The translations under genes were made by a program, and so were the position numbers. A stretch of 64,000 nt of DNA from Lota lota. Lineage: Eukaryota > Chordata > Actinopteri > Gadiformes > Lotidae. Of this stretch, positions 1 to 11,330 are shown in pieces. Position 1 is the first letter of the stretch. Each line of letters begins with the position of its first letter. Location: positions 1,790,800-1,854,799 of the forward strand of contig JACYXH010000479.1 in the NCBI GenBank assembly GCA_026745465.1, read 5' to 3'. The notes beneath the pieces are model-generated. The model had not been told where the DNA came from. It made no database searches and was given only the letters and a program-made list of their open reading frames with translations.

Positions 1-541
1 TGCATTGACAGGAGTACAATCGCGTCTAATCGCCAAATGTGCTATCAATAAATGTTGTGGTTCATTTTAAATGCTAGTCTCTCCTGATTGAACTGTGCAT
101 TGGATTTAATTAGTTGTATTTAAACAGCTCCGAGCACTGGTTAACCAAGCGGCTGGCACGGTCCACGTGGGAGTGAGCGAGCTTTGGCTTCCTCGTTGTG
201 CTGTTGACGTCTAGTTGCTGTTTTGTTGCGTGTTGTTGTGTTGTTGTTATTGTGTCTTGTTGTTGTTGTTTATGTCGTCGTTTCAGTTGTACAGGGCCGG
301 GCACTGTGCCAAAAAAAAAAAAAAAACAGGACAAGCACTTGTTCTCTGTGTCCAGCAGCTATGTTCTGTTGTTGCATCTCCAGAGTATTGGTGGCTCCAC
401 CACAGGCAGCCAGGCCTCACCGTGGATGAGAATGTTGGTGGTGGTCGCACGGTGGAGTTGGAGTATAAACTGATCAGACTGTTCTCTGCAAACACAAGGG
501 GTTGAGAGCAGAAATAACTGAGTGGAAGAGAAGGGGAGGGT

Positions 542-542
<1 letters not shown>

Positions 543-610
<68 letters not shown>

Positions 611-615
611 GTGTG
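543..615. repeat. (GT)n microsatellite
   Basis: Nearly pure TG dinucleotide run, followed by a shorter second run at 711-734. Confidence 0.95.
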
Positions 616-868
616 CATCCAGGGCTCAGCTCAAGATGTTCCAAGTGCTCTGGGGTCTCATCCCCTTATTGTGTGTCTTAATGAGCTGTGTGTGTTTTGG
701 CTGGCTGGCTTGTGTGTGTGTGTGTGTGTGTGTGCCTCCATCGTAACCCGCCAGCGGCCCCTGCTCCTCACCTCCTCCATTGTTCACCATTGCATATGAA
801 TTTAATTATAAACAGCTGCTTGGTGAATAGCTCTAATTAACTGCTGGAGTTCCAACATCCGGCCAGTG

Positions 869-902
869 CCCCCCCCCCCCCCCCCCCCCACACACACACA
901 CC
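869..902. repeat. Poly-C then (CA)n
   Basis: About 20 consecutive C, passing directly into an ACACAC run. Confidence 0.9.
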
Positions 903-1013
903 CTCCATCACCAACACCACCACCACTACCATTACCTTACAGCAACATTACCACCACCACTACCACCATTTCTTCTGTGATTGTGTGTGCGTGTGTGTAT
1001 GCGTGTGTACGTG

Positions 1014-1014
<1 letters not shown>

Positions 1015-1060
<46 letters not shown>
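1015..1060. repeat. (GT)n microsatellite
   Basis: Nearly pure GT run with a short GA tail. Confidence 0.95.
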
Positions 1061-1065
<5 letters not shown>

Positions 1066-1550
1066 TGAGAGAGAGACAAATATGGTCAGTCTAGCTGTTT
1101 GCAGACAACGGTCCATGTCGAACATATGAGGACTTAACAAGTAAACATCACAGTCAGAGAAAATTGCTTCATATATGAAACGATCAATTATAGCCTTCCA
1201 TAATGCCTGCAAGGACTCCATCTAGTCAATTTGCATTGGGGCTGTATGAAGTACTGAAGGAGGAATGCAGTGGATTCAAACGCACAACATCCACAATCGG
1301 AAAAACATTTTTGCTGACCATTCAACGGACAGCATAATGTTCTTGGGCCAATTCTCACTGAGGCGAGACTCTCCCTCATCCCGGAGAGGGAGGGTAACCT
1401 AATTGCAGTCTTCAAGGAAGTCACGTCCATCCATGGACCCCTTGGAGGTCAGCCCCCGCCCCCCCCACCCCCCCCCTCCCATCGCCTGAACCTCTGGTAT
1501 CCAGGGCCTGATGACAGTATATACCAAGTATCTGTCCAGGAGATGGAGAG

Positions 1551-1935
1551 AGATAGCAGAAGAGGGTGAAAGGACAGAGAGAGAAAGAGAGATAGAGAGA
1601 GAGAGCGAGAGGGGAGAGAAACCTCTGTGGCTTTGTTTCATTTACTCTTCAGCTCATCGGGGTCCACTGAGTGACAGCAAAGGTGACTGGGCTGTCTGCT
1701 TGACTGATCATCTCTCTCGCCCTCTTCATCTCTCTTTACCTCCATCTCTCTCTCTTTGTCGCACGCTTCCCTTCTCTCCGTATGTATCTCCCTCTTTATC
1801 TCTCTCTCTCTATCTCTCTGTCTCTCTGTCCCTCATCTCTCTCTTTATCTCCATCCATCTCCCCAAACCCTACCCATTTCTCCCTCCTCTCTCTCTCCCT
1901 CCATCTATCTCTTTAATTTCCTCCATTTATAGCCC
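1551..1935. repeat. GA-rich then CT-rich tract
   Basis: An imperfect GAGA purine tract (about 1551-1620), a unique gap, then a long imperfect TCTC pyrimidine tract (about 1709-1935). The two are reverse-complementary in character, so the strand could fold back. Confidence 0.8.
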
Positions 1936-3111
1936 ATCCTCTCTGCCATTCTTGAATCCATTCTTATGTCACTGCTGGGCAGAGCAGCTGTGTCCATTTC
2001 TCCATCATACATGGGGTTTAATAGTGCAGCCAAACGTTAAACAACAAACGAGTAGCTAACATGCATATTTATCTATTTTTTTGTCGTAATTGTGTATTGT
2101 AATCAATTTTATAAATAATCAGAATTTCGTTATACATTATTTCGGACTTTATTTCATAACCTTTTTTTACATTCTATGTTTCGGACATTTTTTGTGGATA
2201 TATTTTCTGTAAATTTGAATTGCATTTTTCTTCCTCTTAATTTGTTTGGATTTGTTACGCTTGCCGTTCAGGATGATCAGTTCCCTATTCTGAAGTTTCC
2301 CTCCCCCTTACCAGGCCCAATGCAGTGCGATCACTGGTACATGCCACAGAGAGGAAATCAATAGGTAAAGGAGGACAAGCCCCTGCAGGCAGGATAGGTC
2401 AACAGCACAGACAGATGAGTTGAATCAGTGGCACAGACCAATCATATGTAACCTGTCCCTAGAGGGGTAGATGGAGAACAAGGAAACAAGGAAAACTACA
2501 GAGAGAAAAGATGTTTCAATGTTGTTGCTGTCTTCCCCCCTCCCCCAACATCTCTCCTAATAAAATATGTGATTAAAACCATATTTGGTGCAAGGACAGA
2601 GAGAGAGAGAGACAGAGAGAGAGAGAAAAAAGAGAGAGAGAGAGTTTTCAAGCAGTTGAACCAACACAGCCGTCAGCCTCCACTATAAATGGTTTGTAAA
2701 ATTAGCTTCTGACTTCCGTTTGCTCTACAAACGAAGGGTAGTTTGACACGGTTGTATGTCTTCTGAATGAAACGGGAATGGGAAGGGTGCGTGGGGGCTG
2801 TGAAGAAAGAGTCCATGGATGAGAGGGGCAGGAGCATAAACAAGCCAGGTCTGGCTCACTGAGCAAGCTAATTAACTTGAAAAACTATAAAAATGTAAAT
2901 TGCAATTTGCTACCGTGGGCATCTAATTAAAGCCAGTGGAATGTTAAGGACCAAATTGAATTTGCTGGGGGATTTAGGGTGGTGGGTTGGGATGTGGATC
3001 GGTGGATGGGTGGGGGCAGGGGGCAGGGGTGGTAGGTGGGGAAATATGATTTCCCCCCATATCGCGGGCTATCGATCGCCCACAGTGGCCTTCCTCACAC
3101 CCCTTCTTAGG

Positions 3112-3112
<1 letters not shown>

Positions 3113-3164
<52 letters not shown>

Positions 3165-3266
3165 GGAGAAAGAGAGAGGCATAGAGAGAAAGAGAGAGCT
3201 AGAGAGGGAGGAAGGAAAGAAAGAGAGCTAGAGAGGGAGGAAGGGAAAGAGAGAGAGAGAGAGACC
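3113..3266. repeat. (GA)n microsatellite
   Basis: A pure AG run at about 3115-3162, followed by degenerate GA repeats containing two near-identical copies of an AGAGCTAGAGAGGGAGGAAG segment (about 3193 and 3225). Confidence 0.9.
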
Positions 3267-3616
3267 TAGAAAGGAAATGAAGGAGAACAGAATATGGCAT
3301 GAAAGGAAGGCGATGGCAATAAAGGCTGAAAAATAAAAAGAATGAACACAGTGTGTGAAAGGACGCTGGATGGACTGTGAAAAGCACAGCTTTTACGAAA
3401 ACAGGCGAGGGCCCGGCCTCGCGAAGCCACTATCTATTGTCAGAGTGTCTCGGTGGCTGCGTGGCCCTAGAGTTAATTGTGTTTAATTGGTGTAGTGTTT
3501 GTATGAAACTTTGATGTAATTATTGTGCATGCTAAATTATTGCGGTTTATCTCGTTATCTCACCACCTCGGGGCTTGTGATTAGAGCATATTTGTATCTA
3601 CTGCCTTGGCTGTGAT

Positions 3617-3712
3617 GTCCCTGTGTCTGTGTGTGTGTGAGTGTGTTTGTGTGTATATGTGTGTGTATGTGTGTTTGTGTGTGTGTATATGTTTGTGTGT
3701 GTTTATGTGAGC
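3617..3712. repeat. Degenerate (GT)n
   Basis: GT-rich tract interrupted by TTTGTG and TATATG. Confidence 0.85.
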
Positions 3713-4374
3713 TGCAGAGGGGTGCACTCTTGTACCAATGTGCGCATGTGCAAAAGAAAAAGAAAAAAACGTAAAACGTGTACACATTAACCAAGATATT
3801 CTCTTTAAACACAACGCACCCCAACAAAAATAAATAAAAACAAAGTTTTATACTCATTCTGTTTTTATGATATTTTACTTTACGGCCTCGCAGCTCTGAA
3901 TATTGAAGCTGTCAGGATCCCAGATGGGCAGAGGCAGGCTGAGGATTGTGTTGCGTTTATTGAAGTAATAAACAACCATTCAGTATGGCTGCTACCCAGC
4001 GGAGCAGGGGACACAGACTGCTGGTGGTGAAGTTATTCACCTTATGAGTGGAATTCCCGCCCTCTGGAAGATGATTCTGTGAGCATGGGAGGGTGGGACA
4101 GGCATTTGAATAAATGTTAATCTCTGGAGACAATTTTCTCCCCACATTCAAATTTGATCTCCCACAACCTCCCTGAATATGTTTAATATGGGAATTCATC
4201 CAGCTTTGACAAATGAATTTTACGGCCTGATACTGATTATTAAAGGAAATCTCTTTAATTGAGGCCATGGCGGCTTATGCTTGCTTTAAAAAGTAAATTA
4301 TGTTCGTAATTTGTGTTTTTCTTACGGGTTTGTTGTATCAGTGACCTTGCTGTGAATTCCACTCAGAGTCTGGA

Positions 4375-4990
4375 GCCAGTTGCATCAGCTTGGCATAAGT
4401 TAAAACGTTGTCTAGTTATAGCGTATGTGTTTACTAGTCTGGTTTATACATTACTAAATTAAAAAGGGTTGCACCACGCCAACTAGTTCTTACGTAGTGA
4501 TTCGTAGTTACTTAATATTTACCCCTAGCCCTAAGCAGGTGTAAACAATGTAAATGGTTGCAGTAGGTGACACAAAAATAACTGCAAATAAAATAAAATA
4601 TATAATTAAAGTGCCTATAACCAAGGCGCTCAATGCGATCCCACTAGCGGCAGATTGTGGATACTGTGCCAGTTTAACTTTTTAACTAGTATTTTTTACA
4701 ACAAAAAGCTATTCTAAAGTACACGAGTACAACAAAACATATAGTCAAGTCCGACTGTGCCAAATGAGGCGATGTCCTCTCCAGTCTTCTCAAGCACTTC
4801 CTTGTTTACATATAGCTCGTTGTTGATTCGTAATGACTTAATTGTCGTCAAGTTAAAGCGAGTTGTTACTAGTTAGGATATCACCACTGACACTAACGTA
4901 TCAGTGGTGCAACAAAATGTTGTAACCTAGTTTGAACTAACTAGTGGTTTCTCAGGACTTTACGCACAGACTAAGTTACAAATGTACACA
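4375..4990. repeat. Possible degenerate fold-back element
   Basis: Unique-looking DNA with scattered inverted similarity between its two halves: TTGCACCAC near 4468 against GTGGTGCAA near 4904, and TAGTGATTCGTAGT near 4495 against TGATTCGTAATGAC near 4834. It includes a perfect 9-bp hairpin CACCACTGA/TCAGTGGTG (4882-4890 and 4901-4909). No clean terminal repeats or target duplication could be fixed, so the element call is tentative. Confidence 0.3.
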
Positions 4991-5302
4991 AGGTCTGGAG
5001 TCCTTGACCTTGTTCAGCCAAAGGGCTACAATTACAGAGTCTGGGATATAAAAAGTAAAAAAAGCTGTGATTTACACATCTACAAGCTTTTATTAATCCC
5101 TTTATTTCTTCTCTCACCTCCATCACCTCCACCCCAACCAGTAAAGGATTAACAGGCAAAAGAGAGAAGAATGATCTATCGGGTGGCGTGAGTTACAACC
5201 GGCAGTAAACAAAAGTTGGAAAAGGTAATAAATAGAGTCTGAATCAGGGATGACAGAGCCAATAACACATTATCAGAAGTGTGAGGCTGCTCATTATGTG
5301 TG

Positions 5303-5304
<2 letters not shown>

Positions 5305-5349
<45 letters not shown>

Positions 5350-5490
5350 CGTGTGTGTGCGTGTGTGTGCCTTTGTGCAAGTCTGTGTACGTGTGTATGT
5401 TTATGTGTTTGTGACGTGCTATACTCTGGGTGTGTGTGTATGTGGATTTCTACATGTGTGTGTTTTGTGTGTGTTTGTGTGCGTTAGCAG
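5305..5490. repeat. (TG)n microsatellite
   Basis: Pure TG to about 5345, then a degenerate TG tail to about 5490. Confidence 0.95.
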
Positions 5491-5826
5491 AAAATCAGAA
5501 ACCAAATCACTCACAGGTTGTGAAACTAAGAGAGGGTGACACTGTACATTTACAACTCGGAGACAACACAAGTAAAATGATCACCACTCACACTCAAGAT
5601 ATGGACTGTTGCTTGTCTTCCTTAATCAACTTTATAAAGATGTTTACACATTCACATCTCTTCTTCACTGCCACTTGCTCTGAAATGAATGGCCGGGGGC
5701 CATCTTTCCACCGACTGCATATCAGGTTAACGCATTACTACAAACAATCTATTCATTAAAGGAAGCGCCAATCTGAGACTCCCTGAGATTGACGTTTTTC
5801 TAATAAAAAAACAAAAAAGTAAAGAG

Positions 5827-6008
5827 ATTGTGTGTGTGTATGTACGTTAGGTTGAATGTGTGTGTGTATGTTTTTGTGTATGTGTGTGTGTGTGTGTGTG
5901 TATGTGCGCGTGCGTGTGAGTGTTTTTGTGTGTGGATGTATGTGTGTGTGTACATGTTTGTGTGTGTATATGTTTGTGTTTGTGTCTGTGAGTGTGTGAG
6001 TGTATATG
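5827..6008. repeat. Degenerate (TG)n, insertion target
   Basis: TG-rich tract with TATG variants. It resumes after the retrotransposon at 11326-11354, so the element landed inside this simple repeat. The last five bases (ATATG) are the left target-site duplication. Confidence 0.9.
6004..6008. repeat. Target-site duplication (left)
   Basis: ATATG immediately before the LTR, identical to 11326-11330. Five bases is the usual Ty3/gypsy duplication length. Confidence 0.9.
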
Positions 6009-6535
6009 TGTTACGGGGTACGACTGGAAACCCAAGTGTGAGACACAACAGGCAGAGATGATTTTAGGAATTAGGGAATTTAATAGCAACGGTACAAGCA
6101 AGGGCAGAGCAGAACGTAGTCGGGCAGGCAGTGGTTCGGTGACAGGCGGGCGAGAGGCAGACAGGCAGATGAAGGCAGGCGGGGAGTTAGGCAAGCGAAG
6201 GGTTGGCAACGGGAAGACAGTCAGAGGGTTGGCGATCAGGAGGCAGGTAGGGATCCGGGAAGGCTGGGTAGAAGAGGAAGGCAGGTTAGGAGCAGGCAAG
6301 GCACAGGTAAACGGGAATCTAAATGCGGGAACGAGGTACTAACACGAGGATAGAATACAACGATCTGGCGCCGGCTGCTCGGGAAACGAGGGAGAAATAG
6401 AGTGCGATGATTGATGATTGTTGGCAGGAGTGTAGACCGGAGTGCACGTGGTTAATTGATGACGGGGAGGTAAACAGAGGCATGTGGTGAAGTGACAGCC
6501 AGCGCCACTAGGTGGTGGCAGAGGGTGTCGTGACA
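6009..6535 (-). repeat. 3' LTR of the sushi-type element
   Basis: 527 bp, bounded by TGTTACG and CGTGACA on the + strand. It matches the other LTR (496 bp) throughout except for about eight base substitutions and two extra segments, 8 bp near 6070 and 23 bp near 6240. Both extras repeat adjacent sequence, so they look like short tandem duplications gained here or lost from the other copy. Confidence 0.95.
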
Positions 6536-6550
6536 GTACCCCCCCTCGAC
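6536..6550 (-). promoter_or_regulatory. Polypurine tract of the sushi-type element
   Basis: In transcript sense GAGGGGGGG and then TAC directly precede the 3' LTR, the position for plus-strand DNA priming. The chromodomain reading frame runs through this tract into the LTR. Confidence 0.75.
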
Positions 6551-6619
6551 GATCGCCTCCAGGCGAACGCACAGGAAGGGATGGATGCTGGCGGTGGTAG
6601 TCCCTAATGAGGGAGACGT

Positions 6620-9600
6620 CCAAGATGTGGCTCAGCGGGACCCATGAATGTTCCTCCGGACCGTAACCTTCCCAGTCCACCAAATATTGATGGCCTTGGC
6701 CGCGACGACGAACGTCTAGTAGGCGACAGCACCGTCCAGGCCAGGGTGGTTGTCGATGATACGCGGTGGAGGCAGGGCCGGAGTAGGGGGAGACAATGGG
6801 CTGATGGAAACGGGCTTGATCTGGGAAACGTGGATGGTGGGGTGAATGCGGATGGAAGCCGGGAGTTTGAGGCGGACGGCACAGGGGTTAATGATTGCCT
6901 CGATCTCGAACGGGCCGAAGTAACGGGGGGAGAGCTTTTGCGTCTCCCATTTGAGGGGAAGATCCTTAGATCTGAGCCAAACCTTTTGGCCTGGGGAATA
7001 AAGAGGGGCAGGTACGCGGCGCTTATTGGCCTGGCGCTGGGAACGGGAGGAAGCCTGGAGGAGCGCGGTCCGGGCGCGCTTCCAGGTTCGCTGGCAACGT
7101 CGCATGTGGGCCTGAATTGAAGGAACAGCGATCTCCGCCTCCAGGGAAGGGAATAGAGGTGGCTGGTATCCCAAGAAGCACTGGAAGGGGGATAAGCCCG
7201 TGGAAGAGTTCATCAAGGAGTTGTGGGCGTATTCTACCCACGGTAGCTGGGAACTCCAGGTGGAGGGGTTTGCCTCCGTGACGCAGCGTAACGCGGCCTC
7301 CATTTCCTGGTTCGCCCGCTCCGTTTGGCCGTTAGACTGGGGGTGGTACCCCGAGGAAAGGCTGACCGAAGCCCCGAGAGCGGTGCAGAAGGCCCGCCAA
7401 ACTTGGGAGGTGAACTGGGGACCTCGATCCGAGACCACGTCCATCGGGATACCGTGCAGCCGGAAGACATGGGCGACGAGGAGATTAGCAGTTTCCTTGG
7501 CGGAGGGGAGCTTGGGAAGCACGAGGAAATGGGTGGACTTGGAAAAAACGGTCAATGATGGTGAGGACGGTGGTATAGCCTTCAGAAGGGGGGAGACCGG
7601 TGACAAAGTCCAGGGCGATGTGTGACCAGGGACGGCTGGGGATTGGTAAGGGTCGGAGTAGGCCGGAGCAGGGGCCGAGTGGTGGTCTTGCTGCGCGAAC
7701 ACGTAGAGCAGGCTGCGACTTAAGCGCGAACGTCCGCGTCAATTGTAGGCCACCAGAATCGCCGGCGGATGAACTCTAGAGTACGGGTCACGCCTGGGTG
7801 GCAGGTGAGCCTGGTGGAATGTGCCCACGAGAGAACCCTCGAGCGCTCCGAATCCGGGACGAAAAGACGGTCGGATGGACCGGTACCTGGGTCGGGCTGG
7901 TGTTCCTGGGCCTGGAGGACGGCGGACTCGACTTCCCAGGTTAGAGACGCTACTAGGCATACCGGGGGCAGAATGGGCTCGGGATCCGGGTTGGGGTCCT
8001 CCGGGGAATAGAGGCGGGACAAGGCGTCGGGCTTCACATTTCTGGAGCCGGGACGGAAGGTGATTTTAAAGTTAAAACGGCCGAAGAATAGGGCCCACCT
8101 GGCTTGCCGAGAGTTCAGTCTCTTTGCTGACTGTATATACACTCGAGATTCCGGTGGTCGGTCCAGACTACGAACGGTAGTTCGGCGCCCTCCAGCCAGT
8201 GTCGCCATTCCTCCAGCGCTAATTTTACGGCCAGGAGCTCACGGTTGCCTACGTCGTAGTTCCTCTCGGGAGGCGTCAGGAGGCGAGAGAAAAAAGCGCA
8301 CGGGTGCATTTTTTGATCTGAGGGGGAGCGCTGGGAGAGAACCGCGCCCACACCGGTGTCAGAAGCGTCCACCTCCACCACGAATTGGTTTGCGGGGTTG
8401 GGTTGGATGAAAATCGGCGAAGAGACGAAGCGTTCTTTGAGGGTTGCGAACGCTGCTCAGCCTCCGGAGTCCACAGAAAGGGGCTTTTAATGGAGGTCAA
8501 GGCTGTGAGGGGTGCCGCGACCTGGCTGTAGCCGCGGATGAATCGCCGGTAGAAGTTTGCGAAACCCAGGAATTGCTGGAGATTCTTTCGGGAAGTGGGA
8601 GTGGGCCACTCGGCCACCGCCGAGACCTTTGCAGGATCCATCCTCACCTGTCCCTGGCCGATGATGTACCCCAGGAATGAAGTGGAGGTGACGTGGAACT
8701 CGCACTTCTCCGCCTTCATGAATAGCCGATTCTCCAGGAGCCGCTGGAGAACCTGCCGGACGTGAACCTTATGCTCCTCCAGCGACCCGGAGAAGACGAG
8801 GATGTCGTCTAGGTAAACGAAGACCGAGCGATTTAGCATGTCGCGAAGGACGTCATTAACAAGAGCTTGGAAGACGGCTGGGGCGTTAGTGAGACCGAAT
8901 GGCATCACTAGGTATTCGAAGTGACCGAGGGGGGTGTTAAACGCCTTCTTCCACTCGTCCCCCTCCCGGATGCGGACCAGATGGTACGCGTTGCGCAGAT
9001 CGAGTTTTGAGAAAATCTTGGCGCCGTGGAGGGGGACAAAGGCAGAGCTGATCAAGGGCAAAGGGTACTTGTTTTTTACGGTGATGTTGTTCAGGCCTCG
9101 ATAGTCAATACAGGGGCGGAGGGAGTGATCCTTTTTGGAGACAAAAAAAACCCCGGCTCCGACCGGAGAGGAAGAGGGACGGATAATTCCCGCGGCCAGG
9201 GACTCCTGAACATACCGCTCCATAGCCTCACGTTCCGGGCGGGAGAGGTTGAATAGTCGACTGCTGGGCAGGGGAGCTCCAGGAAGAAGGTCTATAACGC
9301 AGTCGTATGGGCGGTGGGGGGGCAAAGTGAGGGTGTGAGCCTTACTGAAGACCTCAGCGAGATCATGGTACATCTCCGGCACCGCGGACAAGTCGGGAGG
9401 TGGTGGTGTCGTGGGCTCGGCGACGCAGGGGGGCAAGGCGGAGCGAAGGCAGTGGGAGAGACAGTGAGGGATCCAGGATGTAATACGGGCCGATTCCCAA
9501 TAGACGTTCGGATTGTGAGCACGTAGCCAAGGGAAACCCAACACTACTGGGGAAACAGGACAGTCCATAATATGGAGGGAAAGGGACTCGCGGTTTTTGC

Positions 9601-9867
9601 CCGAGATCAACAAAGAGACCGGTACTGTCTGGTACTCCACACGGCCGAGAGACTTTCCATTAAGGGCCTGGGCCTCAATAGGGGAATTAAGCGGTACAGT
9701 GTCTATTTTGAGTTGGTTGACCAGCTCCCTATCGATAAATGACTCGTCCGCCCTCGAGTCTAAGAGAACCGAGAGTGGAAACGCCTGATCACGCCACGAG
9801 AGGACGGCGTCTAACTGGGGTCAAGAAACAGAGGGATCAAGGGTACGACTCGCCAGGACCCCTCGAA
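6620..9867 (-). pseudogene. pol: Broken pol (PR-RT-RNase H-IN-chromodomain)
   Basis: Pol domains in order: protease (about 9770-9620), reverse transcriptase with an intact YLDD at 8804-8815, RNase H (about 8430-8000), integrase with a zinc-binding-like N-terminus and a core reading SDRGPQF and [11 protein letters not shown] (about 7880-7050), and a chromodomain with [14 protein letters not shown] (about 6760-6620). Visible damage: in-frame TGA at 9821-9823 before the protease; the catalytic D-S-G reads D-S-R (codon 9752-9754); one-base loss near 8450; two-base gain near 8140; TAA at 7720-7722 in the integrase; frameshift near 7675; one-base gain in the run at 7543-7548; frameshift near 6730 before the chromodomain. 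It is clearly non-functional; the domains would have copied and integrated the element in the nucleus or in particles. Confidence 0.92.
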
Positions 9868-10812
9868 TCACTGGTGAGTCGGCTCTTTTCCCGGGCGAGT
9901 GGGACAGGTCGAAATGAAGTGACCAGGAAGGCCGCAGTAAAGGCAGGCCCTTGTTGCTAGCCGGTGTTGCCGCTCGGACGGGGACAGGCGAGCTCGCCCC
10001 AGTTGCATGGGTTCTGGGTCAGGTAGGGACGCTGGCTCGCGACGGAGGGACGAGGACTGAGATGGTGAAGGTTGCGGAACAGCAGGGAAGGAAGAGTGAG
10101 ACACCGAGGACGAGTGGTGTGCACGCTCGCGACGCCGTTCGCGCAGCCGATTGTCGAGACGAATAGCGAGAGATATGAGGTGATCCAGACTTGGTGAGTC
10201 CTCCCGAATGGCCAGTTCATCCTTGATGGAATCACTTACCGCATTGAAGAACGCCCCCCTCAAGGCCACCTCATTCCACCCACTCTCCGCAGCGAGGGAA
10301 CGGAAATCGACAGCGAAGTCCGCGACACTTCGGGATCCCTGGCGAATGGAGAAAAGGTGCATGGAGACCTCTCTGCCACGGACAGGGTGGTCGAACACTC
10401 TCTGCATCTCCGCGGTAAACTCTGTGTAGGAGGAACAAAATTCGGAACCTCCCTCCATTACCGAGGTAGCCCAAGAAAGAGCCCTACCTCGTAAGGCGCC
10501 GATAAGGTAAGCGATACGAGAGCTGTCGGTGGGGTAGGTCTGGGGCTGGTGTGGGAACACCAGGCTGCACTGGAGAAGGAAGTCCCGACAGGTGCCCAGA
10601 TTGCCCTCGTAACGTTCAGGGGACGGAATAAACTGCTCACGTATAGTGATGGGGAGGGAAGGAGTTGGTGCCCGGACGCGGTTATCATAAACAACCGACG
10701 TAAGCTCTTGGAGGGTGGATATAATCCTCTGCAGAGCCTGGTCATGATGACCTAGTAGAGCTCCCTGATGGGAGATAGCCTGGCTTACAGGATCAGTGTC
10801 CGCTGGGTTCAT
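9868..10812 (-). pseudogene. gag: gag of the sushi-type element
   Basis: An open frame of 314 codons from the ATG at 10812, 18 bases inside the LTR edge, ending with TGA at 9868-9870. The frame is also open upstream into the LTR (an in-frame ATG at 10869). Its middle part resembles the retrotransposon Gag capsid domain. The C-terminus carries one zinc knuckle CLYCGLPGHFISTC (CX2CX4HX4C), at about residues 290-303, which would bind the element's RNA. This frame looks intact by itself. The downstream protease is in another frame and behind a stop, so no Gag-Pol fusion could form without recoding. It is listed as a pseudogene because the element is defective. Confidence 0.85.
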
Positions 10813-10817
10813 TTTTG

Positions 10818-10829
10818 GCCAGATCGTAC
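10818..10829 (-). promoter_or_regulatory. Putative self-priming primer-binding site
   Basis: On the minus strand the bases after the 5' LTR are GT and then ACGATCTGGC. The decamer is the exact reverse complement of GCCAGATCGT inside the same LTR at the likely RNA 5' end. Tf1 and vertebrate sushi elements prime reverse transcription with their own mRNA 5' end in this way. No recognisable tRNA 3' end fits the site. The two-base gap is the usual spacing trimmed by integrase. Confidence 0.65.
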
Positions 10830-11325
10830 TGTTACGGGGTACGACTTGAAACCCAAGTGCGAGACACAACAGGCAGAGATGGTTTTAGGAATTTAATAGC
10901 AACGGTACAAGCAAGGGCAGAGCAGAACGTAGTCGGGCAGGCAGTGGTTCGGTGACAGGCGGGCGAGAGGCAGACAGGCAGACAAAGGCAGGCGGGGAGT
11001 TAGGCAAGCGAAGGGTCGGCAACGGGAAGACAGTCAGAGGGTTGGCGATCAGGCTGGGTAGAAGAGGAAGGCAGGTTAGGAGCAGGCAAGGCACAGGTAA
11101 ACGGGAATCTAAATGCGGGAACGAGGTACTAACACGAGGATAGAATACAACGATCTGGCGCCGGCTGCTCGGGAAACGAGGGAGAAATAGAGTGCGATGA
11201 TTGATGATTGTTGGCAGGAGTGTAGACCGTAGTGCACGTGGTTAATCGATGACGGGGAGGTAAACAGAGGCATGTGGTGAAGTGACAGCCAGCGCCACTA
11301 GGTGGTGGCAGAGGGTGTCGTGACA
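10830..11325 (-). repeat. 5' LTR of the sushi-type element
   Basis: 496 bp. In transcript sense a TATA-like CTATTT (11185-11190) lies about 30 bases before GCCAGATCGT (11150-11159), a plausible transcription start. That decamer is complementary to the primer site just past the LTR. Confidence 0.95.
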
Positions 11326-11330
11326 ATATG
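11326..11330. repeat. Target-site duplication (right)
   Basis: ATATG directly after the LTR, identical to 6004-6008. Confidence 0.9.

Larger units (their letters stand above)
1..6003. other. Non-coding, microsatellite-rich DNA
   Basis: No open frame here resembles a known protein; the longer ones are translations of GT, GA or CT repeats. Between the repeats lie unique AT-rich segments with several TAATTA/TTAATT homeodomain-type cores (about 790-845, 2855-2940, 3470-3545 and 4200-4265), which look like ordinary or regulatory non-coding vertebrate DNA. If PRKN lies head-to-head with PACRG, as in other vertebrates, this would be PRKN intron 1 on the minus strand, but no PRKN exon is visible. 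Confidence 0.6.
6009..11325 (-). mobile_element. Degenerate Ty3/gypsy chromovirus (Tf1/sushi type)
   Basis: A complete but broken LTR retrotransposon on the minus strand. The parts in transcript order are 5' LTR (10830-11325), primer site, gag, protease, reverse transcriptase, RNase H, integrase, chromodomain, polypurine tract and 3' LTR (6009-6535). Both LTRs run from TGTCACGACA to CGTAACA (transcript sense), and the element is flanked by the perfect 5-bp duplication ATATG (6004-6008 and 11326-11330). The domain order with a C-terminal chromodomain defines chromoviruses. The apparent self-complementary primer site points to the Tf1/sushi group known from fish. Several stops and frameshifts in pol mean it cannot move by itself. 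Confidence 0.95.

Noticed and set aside
6644..10755. Plus-strand open frames within the sushi-type element
   Set aside because: They are shadows of the GC-rich minus-strand gag/pol; the domain motifs are all on the minus strand.
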